Part shown: piece after piece, positions 24,619-32,409 of the stretch | Numbering within the stretch: position 1 is the first letter of the stretch | Layout of the letters: every line of letters begins with the position of its first letter | Source of the DNA: an uncultured beta proteobacterium | GTDB taxonomy: Bacteria; Pseudomonadota; Gammaproteobacteria; Burkholderiales; Burkholderiaceae_B | DNA: 44,292 nucleotides | NCBI GenBank assembly: GCA_903932425.1 | Contig: CAIZGG010000448.1 | Coordinates: 1-44,292, forward strand | Direction of reading: 5' to 3' | Position numbers and translations under genes: made by a program | Notes under the pieces: generated by a model | What the model was told of the DNA's origin: nothing | The model's input: the letters and a program-made list of their open reading frames with translations, nothing else | Databases searched by the model: none

Positions 24619-24822
24619 TTAAGCCTTAGGCGTTAAGTAGCGTTGTGGGCTGACTGTAAATTTGCTGCGACAGTTCAGCGAGTCAAAGTAATACCAGTTG
24701 CCGTCATGAAATTGGCGAGTCCCTTTAGATGGGTCAATTTCCTTTGCGCCATGGGCGGTTTCACCCGTTTTAGATTCAGCCCCTTCAAGGTCAATCGCTT
24801 TACCGCAGACTAGACATTTCAT
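24619..24822 (-). CDS. Small YHS/TRASH-like metal-binding protein (67 aa)
   Basis: A 67-residue cytosolic protein. It begins with MKCLVCGKAI (Cys3, Cys6), has a mid-region RQFHDGNWYYFDSLNCRSKF (His39, Cys51) and ends with VSPQRYL. The spacing and the aromatic FDS..C..F..(D/S)P..Y pattern match YHS/TRASH domains, small treble-clef-like modules that bind a metal or act as chaperone-like accessory domains. I cannot name a specific family. It is translated between an acyl-CoA dehydrogenase gene and a Bug receptor gene (gaps of 44 and 3 bases), so it is a real, coupled gene despite its size. It may be an accessory factor for one of the multi-subunit enzymes. Confidence 0.75.
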   Translation of the reverse strand: MKCLVCGKAIDLEGAESKTGETAHGAKEIDPSKGTRQFHDGNWYYFDSLNCRSKFTVSPQRYLTPKA

Positions 24823-24866
24823 AGCTCTTATCTCGAAAATAATATTGATGTTTGTAAACCAAGCTC

Positions 24867-26042
24867 TTAGGCTTGCACCGGAACCGGCTGCCCAAGCACG
24901 ACATGACCGGGCATATCTAGCAGCGCATGAGCAATGCGCTCACGGTGCTCGTAGCTAGTGCCTAAGCGCATCGACCAAGCAGTCACCCGCCGCAGCCACA
25001 AGTGCAAATCGAACTCCATCATGAAACCAATACCGCCATGAATGGATTGCGAGTTGCGGCACACTGCAGGGCATTTGTCGTTGCAAAACGCTTTGGCTTG
25101 CGATACTTCAACTTGGGCAGGCATGCCGTTATCCATTTTCCAAAGTGCCTCGTACGCAAGTAGCTCTCCGCCATCGATCCAGATAATCATGTCGGCGCAT
25201 GTATGTTGAATCGATTGAAAGGCACCGATTGGCTGACCAAAGGCTTCGCGAAATTTGGCATGATCGATCGCCATTTCTGCGTCCATGCGGGTGGCACCCA
25301 GCATTTGTGTACACAACAGCACGGTTGCGAGGTCAAGCAGCTCTTGCATAATCGGCCAACCTTCGTTGAGCTGACCGATTAGGTCTGATTTTGCGACACG
25401 AACTTTGTCAAAAATGACTTCGCATTGCTGATCTTTAGCCAGCGTTCGCAGCGGTACATGCGAGATTCCAGCAGCAACGGAGTCGATTAAGAATAATGAA
25501 AGACCGGCGTTAGCTGTTGACGCAGGACTCGTACGGCAAGCAACTAAAATTTTATTCGAGGCTGCAAAATAATCGACAAAAAGCTTCTTGCCTGTAATGA
25601 CAAAGTGTTCACCGTCTGCCGTTGCTGTGGTCTTGACAGTTTCGGGTAAGAAGCGTGGATCCTCTTCAGAGAACGCCCAAGTCAAAATCGTTTTTCCTTG
25701 CGCAACACTAGGCAAGATGGCGTCACGTTGTGCTTGTGTGCCCGCTTTCGCAATGGTCAAAGAGGCGACCGAGGTGCTGTGCAGCGGTATCGGCGCCATC
25801 GCGCGACCAACTTCTTGCATCACCAAGCCAAGATAGGTTAGTGGGAGCGCTTGGCCACCGTACTCTTCAGGCAAACACATGCCCGTCCAGCCCATCTCGG
25901 TGCATTTTGCCCACAACGCGGGTGGATAGCCGACTGGATCCATCTCCATCTGACGCACCAAAGTTGTTGAGCATTCTCCCTCAAGAAACTCTCGGGCGCT
26001 CGAGGCGACTAGCTGCTCTTCTTCGTTTAAAAGTACATCCAT
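24867..26042 (-). CDS. Acyl-CoA dehydrogenase family protein, small-subunit type
   Basis: Flavin-dependent acyl-CoA dehydrogenase fold, 391 aa. The N-terminal helical domain (LLNEEEQLVASSAREFLEG ... WTGMCLPEEYGGQALPL) and the C-terminal SIHGGIGFMMEFDLHLWLRR are typical. The central flavin motif is degenerate (TWAFSEEDPRF in place of FTEPxAGSD). There is no YEG(T/S)-type segment after the LRR region for the usual catalytic Glu (it reads MRLGTSYEHRERIA). This matches the beta-like subunits of heterotetrameric dehydrogenases such as mycobacterial ChsE1-ChsE2. The start ATG 26042 is preceded by AGGAACAGAG. It follows the other dehydrogenase by 60 bases. Confidence 0.9.
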   Translation of the reverse strand: MDVLLNEEEQLVASSAREFLEGECSTTLVRQMEMDPVGYPPALWAKCTEMGWTGMCLPEEYGGQALPLTYLGLVMQEVGRAMAPIPLHSTSVASLTIAKAGTQAQRDAILPSVAQGKTILTWAFSEEDPRFLPETVKTTATADGEHFVITGKKLFVDYFAASNKILVACRTSPASTANAGLSLFLIDSVAAGISHVPLRTLAKDQQCEVIFDKVRVAKSDLIGQLNEGWPIMQELLDLATVLLCTQMLGATRMDAEMAIDHAKFREAFGQPIGAFQSIQHTCADMIIWIDGGELLAYEALWKMDNGMPAQVEVSQAKAFCNDKCPAVCRNSQSIHGGIGFMMEFDLHLWLRRVTAWSMRLGTSYEHRERIAHALLDMPGHVVLGQPVPVQA

Positions 26043-26102
26043 CTCTGTTCCTATGTGTTCTTCAATGACGGTAGGGCTGAACCCGACCGTACGTACGTTT
26101 TC

Positions 26103-27362
26103 TTATTTGGCAGCGGCTTTGGCCCGACGCATCGACGGCAACTCAAGGCCACGCTTCGCAACCTGATCGCGCATGATTTGTACGCTGCCGTGGTTGATAC
26201 CCGACTGAAAGGCCCCCATCGTGTTGTGCGCGAATACGCCTTTTTCAACCGCATGCGGCGAGCCATTGAGTAGCGTGCCATACGCGCCTAACATTTGAGT
26301 AATGGCTTCAGTGGTTCGTACACCATGCTCTGGCGACCACACCTTTTCGGCCGAGCCCTCATAGGTGAAGTTACCGCCGCGCTCAACAATTGACATGCTA
26401 CGCATTGTCATGAGGCGACAGACTTGCGCCTCAGTCCACATCTCGGCGATTTTGTCGCGAATTGCTGGGTTGTTTTTTGGCGCATAGCCACCGAAGTCGT
26501 TTGATTTGACCCAGTTCACGATATCTTCGTCGCGGCGTACCGAGCGCAGGTAGCGAGCAGCGCCAACGCGGTCAAGGTTTAGCCCCATTGAGCCGACACG
26601 CCAGCCTTGATTTTCGCGACCAAGCAAACAAGACTCATGAATTCGAACATTTTCGAAAAACACTTCGTTTGTACGCGCATCACCGTAAGTGGTCCCGCGC
26701 GGCGCGCGTGGATTATTTTGAATCGTCCAAAGGGGGCGCACAGTCAAACCCGGCGTATCCATCGGGAATAGAAAAATTGAGATGCCGTCATGGCGCCCGG
26801 CATCAGGGTCGGTACGTGCCATCAAGTACATGTGTGTCGCGTGATGGGCCGAGGTCGTGTACATCTTTTGGCCGTTAATCACGAAGTGGTCGCCGTCGCG
26901 AATCGCGCGACAGCGCAGTGCGGCCAAATCTGCACCGGCATGCGGTTCGGTAAAGCCTAGTGCGAACGAATATTCCATCTTGATCAGCTTGGGCAGGTAG
27001 TGCTGCTTTTGCTGTTCGGTTCCTACGGCCATGATGGCGGGCGCACCGCTGCCAACCAAGCTAATGGGCAAGCCCGCACGTTGAAACTCTTCTTCGATAA
27101 TATTTTGACTGACTCGATCGCCGTCTGCGCCGCCATACTCTTTGGGGTAGCTATACCCTAGCCAGCCGCGCTCATCGATTTTTTGATAAAGCGCAGTTAC
27201 TAAGGGGCCGCGTTTGCCAGAAAGGCGTTCGCCTTTACCGGCTTCATGCGCCTCTTCGGTCGCATCAAGTTCTGCATACACCTCTGGCGTCATGTGAGTG
27301 CGAATAAAGTCGAGCACATCGTTACGCAACTGCGTCTGCTCTGGGGTATGACCGAAATCCAT
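26103..27362 (-). CDS. Acyl-CoA dehydrogenase family protein, large-subunit type
   Basis: First gene of the 12-gene run, 419 aa. It has the standard three-domain layout: LGYSYPKEYGGADGDRVSQ, flavin-binding FALGFTEPHAGADLAALR (about 133-150), VINGQKMYTTSAHHATHMYL, and a C-terminal segment ending GSVQIMRDQVAKRGLELP. The last segment aligns with the GGTxEIQRNIIAxRxLGLP of actinobacterial-type FadE proteins, so it lacks a Glu at the MCAD-type YEG position. In heterotetrameric homologues the active site is shared between unlike subunits, which fits the adjacent second gene. The start at 27362 is preceded by GGAGAACAGAAAG; an earlier in-frame Met is rejected. Confidence 0.92.
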   Translation of the reverse strand: MDFGHTPEQTQLRNDVLDFIRTHMTPEVYAELDATEEAHEAGKGERLSGKRGPLVTALYQKIDERGWLGYSYPKEYGGADGDRVSQNIIEEEFQRAGLPISLVGSGAPAIMAVGTEQQKQHYLPKLIKMEYSFALGFTEPHAGADLAALRCRAIRDGDHFVINGQKMYTTSAHHATHMYLMARTDPDAGRHDGISIFLFPMDTPGLTVRPLWTIQNNPRAPRGTTYGDARTNEVFFENVRIHESCLLGRENQGWRVGSMGLNLDRVGAARYLRSVRRDEDIVNWVKSNDFGGYAPKNNPAIRDKIAEMWTEAQVCRLMTMRSMSIVERGGNFTYEGSAEKVWSPEHGVRTTEAITQMLGAYGTLLNGSPHAVEKGVFAHNTMGAFQSGINHGSVQIMRDQVAKRGLELPSMRRAKAAAK

Positions 27363-27751
27363 CTTTCTGTTCTCCAAATACATCACGCACTGCGGTGCGC
27401 GCGCTTAAGCTGATTGCACTCGAGTCTTGGCGTAGGGCCAGTGAGACTAGAGGCGGGGCGAATATATTGCGGTGGCCGAGTCAGGCTGTATTTGCTGCAT
27501 GCGCACATTTTTGCGTGCATGAACTCTGTGGGACTCTAGCAGTCATCTGGCGTGAACCAAATTTGTGATCCCTTACGAATGCAAAGCAACTTTGTCTCAA
27601 ACCACTTATTTTTTTAAAACTATTTGTGTTGGATTTATCCTAGCATAAAGGTCTAGCATCAGCACCTCATTTTTACCCGCAGTAAGAGTGGAAAAAGAGG
27701 GTATCAAGAGGCGCCATCGCGAGTAGACTATGGCCGAAAGGGGGGTAAGGC
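27363..27751. promoter_or_regulatory. Divergent control region between the 12-gene run and the Bug-FAH unit
   Basis: A 389-base non-coding stretch with starts facing outward on both sides. It contains an imperfect inverted repeat CATGCGC (27498-27504)/GTGCATG (27515-27521). It also contains a direct repeat CTAGCAT at 27640-27646 and 27653-27659 (period 13), and an A/T-rich run near 27607-27625. On the minus strand a TATATT element lies at 27466-27461 but without a good -35 box. I see no gene in it. It is the obvious place for operators of a regulator encoded elsewhere. Confidence 0.5.
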
Positions 27752-28750
27752 ATGCCGCATCCAAGAAGACTAAGCATTCTCAAAATATGGACTTTTCTGC
27801 TGCTTGAATTATTTGTGGTTAGCGTGCTTGCGCAACCGGCCTACCCAAATCGTACGATCCGTTTGCTTACAGGCTATGCCACGGGTGGCACAACAACGGT
27901 GATCGCGCGCATGGTCGGTCAAAAACTGACCGAAGCCTGGGGTGAGCAGGTCGTGATCGACAATCGCCCAGGTGGTGGGACCATGATTGGTACAGATATC
28001 TTGGCGAAATCGCCACCCGATGGCTATAGCATCATGCTCTCTGGCAGCAGTCACGTTTTGGCGCCATTGTTGTTGAGGGCGCCCTACGATCCGCTGAAAG
28101 ATTTTTCGCCCGTCGCGACCATTGCAACGACCGAGTTGGTCTTGGTGGTGCATCCCTCAGTGCCAGCCGCGACCTATCAAGAATTTATTGCCTACGCGCG
28201 CTCAAAGCCAGGGCAGTTGAACTACGCCACTCCAGCCGCAGGCGGAGAGCAGCATCTTGTCACCGAGCTGTTTAACCTGGCCGCGGGTATTCAGACGCAG
28301 CACATCGCGTACAAGGGCTCGAGTCAGGCACTTATGGCGTTGTTAGGGGGTGAAATCCAGATGTACTTTGCCACGCCCGTTACCGCCACGCCTTACATTC
28401 AAGCGGGCAAGGTTAAAGCGATCGCGATTACCGGAGAGCAACGCTTGGTAACCTTGCCCGCGGTACCAACGTTTGTTGAGTCTGGTTTGTCGGGGTTTTA
28501 TGAGCAAAAGCGGATGCCGTACGGAATTTTGGCACCGGCTGGGACACCACAGCCAATCATTGATAAGCTAGCGCAAGTCATTTCAAATTTTGTTGCGCAG
28601 CCAGATTTTCAGGCCGTGTTGGTGCAACAAGGCTTGGTTCCACACATTACGACGCCAAAGCAGTATGCTGATCTACTCGCAGAAGGCTTGGCAAGTAATG
28701 CGGCAATATTGACTACGCTTAGAAAAGCTAATATCAAATTCGAAAATTAA
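27752..28750 (+). CDS. Bug/TctC family substrate-binding protein with altered ligand motif (orphan)
   Basis: Periplasmic receptor, 332 aa, with a signal peptide (IWTFLLLELFVVSVLAQ) and standard Bug motifs: YPNRTIRLLTGYATGG, DNRPGGGTMIGTDILA, HIAYKGSSQALMALLGG and APAGTPQPIIDKLAQ. In the first ligand loop the sequence is GGTTTVIAR. The Asp that all seven other receptors in this window have (GGTTD, GGGTD, GSTD and so on) is Thr49 here, so ligand recognition is likely different. No TctAB gene adjoins it; the partner gene 18 bases downstream is an FAH-family hydrolase. Confidence 0.9.
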   Translation: MPHPRRLSILKIWTFLLLELFVVSVLAQPAYPNRTIRLLTGYATGGTTTVIARMVGQKLTEAWGEQVVIDNRPGGGTMIGTDILAKSPPDGYSIMLSGSSHVLAPLLLRAPYDPLKDFSPVATIATTELVLVVHPSVPAATYQEFIAYARSKPGQLNYATPAAGGEQHLVTELFNLAAGIQTQHIAYKGSSQALMALLGGEIQMYFATPVTATPYIQAGKVKAIAITGEQRLVTLPAVPTFVESGLSGFYEQKRMPYGILAPAGTPQPIIDKLAQVISNFVAQPDFQAVLVQQGLVPHITTPKQYADLLAEGLASNAAILTTLRKANIKFEN

Positions 28751-28768
28751 TTACGGAGATATCCAAAC

Positions 28769-29698
28769 ATGAAGATTTTATTTTTTAATGATTTCAAACT
28801 TGGCATTTTGAAGGGCGATCAGGTGGTTGATGTCTCTGCTGTCGTGGCAGATATCCCACATTTAGGCCCGCATGATTTGATCAATGGTTTGATCGAACGC
28901 TTTGATGCGTATCGCCCCAAGATCGAAGAGGCCGTTCGTAACGGCACGGGTGTGCCTGTGAGCTCGGTGCGTATTCGTCCACCACTGCCTAAGCCAGGCA
29001 ATATTGATTGCATGGCCGTGAATTACATGGAAGACGGTACGCGCAGTGCACCAGCACCGATCAACGCTTTTCAAAAGGCACCGGGTGCGATTATCGGCCA
29101 TGGTGACACGATGGTGTTGCCTGATGTGGCGGCCAGTGTGTTTGAAGGCGAAGCTGAGATTGCGCTGGTGATTGGCAAACGCGCAACAAATGTGGCCGCT
29201 AAAGATGCGATGAATTATGTCTTTGGGTATGTCAATTTTATTGACGGCTCGGCACGTGGATTAGGCCCAGAGGGCAACGTATTTTTTCAAATGAAATCAC
29301 GCGATACCTTTGCACCCATTGGGCCTTACATCGTCACGGCTGACGAGATCCCCAATCCGCAAAAATTGCAGATTCGCCTTTGGAACAACGGCAAGTTGAT
29401 GCAAGATTTCAACACCGACGACATGGCGCACAATATCCCTCGTTGTATTGAGTGGGTGAGTTCGATCCATACCCTCGAGCCGGGTGACATTGTGGCAACT
29501 GGCACCAATCACCGCGGTCTGAACGCCTTTATGGATGGCGATAAAATTGAGCTTGAGTGTGAAGGGTTGGGGCGTTTAGCGTTCAACATCCGCGACGACT
29601 TAAAGCGTACTTGGGGCCGTCAAACACGGCTCGAGCATGCTGAGGCAAAGTTGCCCGGTGTGCATACGCCACAGTTAAGCGGCAAGTACAAAAAGTAA
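28769..29698 (+). CDS. Fumarylacetoacetate hydrolase (FAH)-family protein
   Basis: Metal-dependent hydrolase/decarboxylase/isomerase fold, 309 aa. An N-terminal small domain (LGILKGDQVVDVS, with PPLPKPGNIDCMAVNY) is followed by the catalytic barrel. The metal-site acids are in FEGEAEIALVIGK (about 125-137) and the Asp in VNFIDGSARG. KSRDTFAPIGPYIVTADEI and GDIVATGTNHRGL complete the family pattern. Relatives hydrolyse fumarylacetoacetate or acylpyruvates, decarboxylate oxaloacetate, or convert 2-hydroxyhepta-2,4-diene-1,7-dioate; sequence does not separate these. A ribosome-binding site ACGGAGATATCCAAAC precedes ATG 28769. It forms a two-gene unit with the Bug receptor and ends before a strong terminator. 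Confidence 0.9.
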   Translation: MKILFFNDFKLGILKGDQVVDVSAVVADIPHLGPHDLINGLIERFDAYRPKIEEAVRNGTGVPVSSVRIRPPLPKPGNIDCMAVNYMEDGTRSAPAPINAFQKAPGAIIGHGDTMVLPDVAASVFEGEAEIALVIGKRATNVAAKDAMNYVFGYVNFIDGSARGLGPEGNVFFQMKSRDTFAPIGPYIVTADEIPNPQKLQIRLWNNGKLMQDFNTDDMAHNIPRCIEWVSSIHTLEPGDIVATGTNHRGLNAFMDGDKIELECEGLGRLAFNIRDDLKRTWGRQTRLEHAEAKLPGVHTPQLSGKYKK

Positions 29699-29743
29699 TT
29701 TTCAGCTGTCTGTGTCGGTTGATTGTTGCAGCCGCTCTTGGGT

Positions 29744-29781
29744 AAAAAAAATACGCCTCAACATGCGAGGCGTATTTTTTT
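29744..29781. terminator. Bidirectional intrinsic terminator
   Basis: TACGCCTC (29752-29759) and GAGGCGTA (29767-29774) form an 8-base stem with a 7-base loop, flanked by a run of A on the left and T on the right. The A/T flanks extend the stem and give a T-run on both strands. It sits between the converging FAH and flavoprotein genes and can serve both. Confidence 0.88.
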
Positions 29782-29792
29782 AAATATTAATT

Positions 29793-29865
29793 AACGCTGT
29801 CTTAACCAACGCTGTCCGCTTGCTCAGACGCTCTCAGGCTGTTCATGCATAAGAGCTCAGGCTGT
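29793..29865. repeat. Two pairs of short direct repeats in the convergent gap
   Basis: AACGCTGTC occurs at 29793-29801 and 29808-29816 (period 15); CTCAGGCTGT occurs at 29833-29842 and 29856-29865 (period 23). All lie between the terminator and the end of the flavoprotein gene. Origin and function are unknown; they may be local duplications. Confidence 0.4.
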
Positions 29866-29882
29866 GAATGAGCTGCGTAGGT

Positions 29883-31361
29883 TTAAGCCAGCGACTTCTC
29901 GGCGACTGCATTGCGGGCCGCGATTCGTCCGAAGGCGAAGCATTCACCGATATTGCCAGTGCCTTGATACAGGTAGCTGTACATCGAGCCTAACTCACCC
30001 GCGCTGTAAAGGCGTGGGATCGGCGTGCCGTCGGGTCGTACGATTTGCGCATGTTTATTACGACGCGGCCCACCTTGCGTATTGAGCATTGAGGGTGAAA
30101 GCTCGACGGCGTAAAAGGGGCCTGCACCGAATGGTGCGAGCATCTTTTCGCGACCAAAGTCGCTATCCGATCCTGCGGCACATTGTGCGTTCCAGCGCGC
30201 TACGGTTTGATCCAAGCTGCCAGCAGGGAGTTTCAGTAAAGTCGCAAGTGCCGCAAGTGTGGGGGCCGTTTTAATCCATCCCTTGGCGAGCTCAGCCCGA
30301 TTATCTTTGCTCCAGGTGTAGCCGCTCATAATTTGAGTCCAGCCGTGTGTCGGCTTGCCGTCATAAATCGGGCCCCCATCAAGCATGGTTTGATCAAAAA
30401 TCATATGCATCGGGCAGGGTGTACGCAAAGCTTGCCACTTACCATTCTGCTCGACTTTGCCATGCCGGGTTTTATATTTCTCGTCGGTAAAACGTTTGCC
30501 ATCGGGGCCGACCACGACCATGCCGCCAACTGGCTCATGTGAAAAATGTAGCGCCATCATCGAGAAGGTCGTTGGATATTCAGGGACCTTTAGCGCCATC
30601 GATGGGCCGGCAAAGTTATTCATGTGCCATAAATCTGCGCCAACTTCCATCGCCATGCGGATTCCATCGCCTTCGTTAAAAGGGCTGCCCGAGGTGTAGC
30701 AGTAAGGCATGCCACTGAGATAGTTGCGAATCATCTCTTGATTGTTCTCAAAGCCACCGCAAGTTAGCACCACTGCCTTTTTGGCTTTAATGTTGATTGG
30801 TTTGCCATTTTGCAAAGCAACCACCCCAATAATTTCTTGTGTTAACGGGTCTTGTATCAAGCGTTGACCTGGGCAGTCAGCGCGTACTTCAATGGGGCGC
30901 GCGCGTACCGCCTGTTCAAGCATCTCCCAGGTTTTTGAATAGCCCAAAATATCGCCATGATGATACTTGTGCACGCATTCAGCGCCAGGCAAATCCGGAA
31001 ACTCAATGCCCGCCGGTTGAAACTGATGCTCTTGGGGGTCGCCACCAATAGAGCTTAACCATTCATTATTTTTACCCATCTCATCTGCCCAGACCTCAAC
31101 CATATCCTGAGGTACCTTGTAGGGGCCAGCCAATGCATTGAAGTAGGTGATCGCAGCCTCGGTCGATGAGGTATTGAGATAGCCTTGTGCTGCGACGCGT
31201 GTATTACCGCCTTCTTGCCCCGCGGGGGCTTTATCCAGCAAGATCACTGAGGCGCCCGCCTCAACTGCGGTGATGGCGGTGGCAGCGCCTGCGCCGCCAA
31301 AGCCTACGACAACGACGTCTGCGACTGCATCCCAGTGTGTGGGTATATTTCTTTGACTCAT
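29883..31361 (-). CDS. FAD-dependent dehydrogenase/reductase of the fumarate reductase flavoprotein family
   Basis: FAD_binding_2 family protein, 492 aa. The dinucleotide fold is at the N-terminus (VVVVGFGGAGAATAITAVEAG, about 16-36 in two parts), followed by LLDKAPAGQEGGNTRVAAQG. Near the C-terminus are LYSAGELGSMYSYLYQGTGN and IGECFAFGRIAARNA, the second FAD-contact region. There is no signal peptide and no covalent-flavin or heme motif, so it is a cytosolic soluble enzyme of the fumarate-reductase/3-ketosteroid-dehydrogenase/tricarballylate-dehydrogenase (TcuA) group. It follows tctB-tctA-tctC on the same strand by 52 bases. By analogy with tcu operons, oxidation of the acid imported by that TTT system is the best guess; the substrate is not established. 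Confidence 0.88.
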   Translation of the reverse strand: MSQRNIPTHWDAVADVVVVGFGGAGAATAITAVEAGASVILLDKAPAGQEGGNTRVAAQGYLNTSSTEAAITYFNALAGPYKVPQDMVEVWADEMGKNNEWLSSIGGDPQEHQFQPAGIEFPDLPGAECVHKYHHGDILGYSKTWEMLEQAVRARPIEVRADCPGQRLIQDPLTQEIIGVVALQNGKPINIKAKKAVVLTCGGFENNQEMIRNYLSGMPYCYTSGSPFNEGDGIRMAMEVGADLWHMNNFAGPSMALKVPEYPTTFSMMALHFSHEPVGGMVVVGPDGKRFTDEKYKTRHGKVEQNGKWQALRTPCPMHMIFDQTMLDGGPIYDGKPTHGWTQIMSGYTWSKDNRAELAKGWIKTAPTLAALATLLKLPAGSLDQTVARWNAQCAAGSDSDFGREKMLAPFGAGPFYAVELSPSMLNTQGGPRRNKHAQIVRPDGTPIPRLYSAGELGSMYSYLYQGTGNIGECFAFGRIAARNAVAEKSLA

Positions 31362-31413
31362 TTCTTTATCCAGTGATTCGATTGCTATGTTGTTCGATAA
31401 CCAATGTATTTGC

Positions 31414-32385
31414 TTACTTCAATAAACCTGCGTCTTTAAAATACTGTGTGTACCATTGAATTTCAGCTGGAAATTTACTGGCGACCGTGGCGCCGTCTTC
31501 ATAGGCGTACGGCAAGTTGTATTTCTCGAGTAGCTGCTTGAATTCGGTTGTTTCAGCGACTTGTTTCAAAGCAGCTTCTAAGGTGGCCGCGATGTCATTT
31601 GGCAAACCGGCTGGTGCCACCACAATCATGCCGCTAGGCGGATTAGTCGGCGGGCAACCGATATCTTTCATTACGGGGATGTCGGGTCGCTTAGGATCGC
31701 GCTCGTCGACGTGAAAAGTCACGAGTTCTCTAAACTGTCCTTGTTCAACCAAGGGCATATGCGACCCAGAGCCTGCAACAAAATCGACGTGTTTACCCAT
31801 CAGGGCGGTGTTTGCTGTTGAACCACCTTTAGTTGGCATATGTTTGAAGACGAGCCCTTTACAGCGCGCAAATGATTCGACACCGATCTGTTGTTGGGTA
31901 TGCGGGCCACTGGACGAGTAGGTCATGCCGGGGTTTTTTTTTGCGTATTCAACAAAGTCATCGACAGTTTTGTATGGTGAATCTGCATTGACCACGAGCC
32001 CGCCAATGTAATAGGTGTATTGCATGAGCGGCCGAAAGCTCTGAGCGTTGTAAGCAAGCTTGACCAGAAGCGGTCGCATCGTGATTGAGCCGACAGATGA
32101 CACGAGCAGGGTATACCCGTCTGGTTTTTTACTGGCGAGTAAGCCGTTCGCAACGGTTGCACCTCCGCCGCCTTTATTTTCAATAGCGACTGGCACGCCG
32201 AGTATTTTCTCAATGCCTTGCGCTAAGGCGCGAGCCGTGATGTCGGTGGTGCCGCCCGCAGCAAAGGCTACGTACATTGTGATGGGTTTATCGGGGTATT
32301 TCGCTATCGCCAGGCCGCTGGCGATCATGCTTGCCGCCGTAAATAGGCTCATTCCTGCGAGGCGAAAACGTTGTCTGAGTTTCAT
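31414..32385 (-). CDS. tctC: TTT system substrate-binding protein TctC (Bug family), cysteine-containing type
   Basis: Periplasmic receptor, 323 aa, with a signal peptide (LAGMSLFTAASMIASGLAIA). Bug motifs: YPDKPITMYVAFAAGGTTDI, ENKGGGGATVANGLLASKK and MPTKGGSTANTALMGKHV. It carries two unusual cysteines (SFARCKGLVFKH and MKDIGCPPTNPPSG) that recur in the orphan receptor at 38028. The start is moved to ATG 32385, preceded by GAAAGGAATTCT; the frame is open six codons further. It belongs with TctA (24-base gap) and TctB. Substrate unknown. Confidence 0.9.
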   Translation of the reverse strand: MKLRQRFRLAGMSLFTAASMIASGLAIAKYPDKPITMYVAFAAGGTTDITARALAQGIEKILGVPVAIENKGGGGATVANGLLASKKPDGYTLLVSSVGSITMRPLLVKLAYNAQSFRPLMQYTYYIGGLVVNADSPYKTVDDFVEYAKKNPGMTYSSSGPHTQQQIGVESFARCKGLVFKHMPTKGGSTANTALMGKHVDFVAGSGSHMPLVEQGQFRELVTFHVDERDPKRPDIPVMKDIGCPPTNPPSGMIVVAPAGLPNDIAATLEAALKQVAETTEFKQLLEKYNLPYAYEDGATVASKFPAEIQWYTQYFKDAGLLK

Positions 32386-32409
32386 AGAATTCCTTTCATA
32401 CAATAATGG

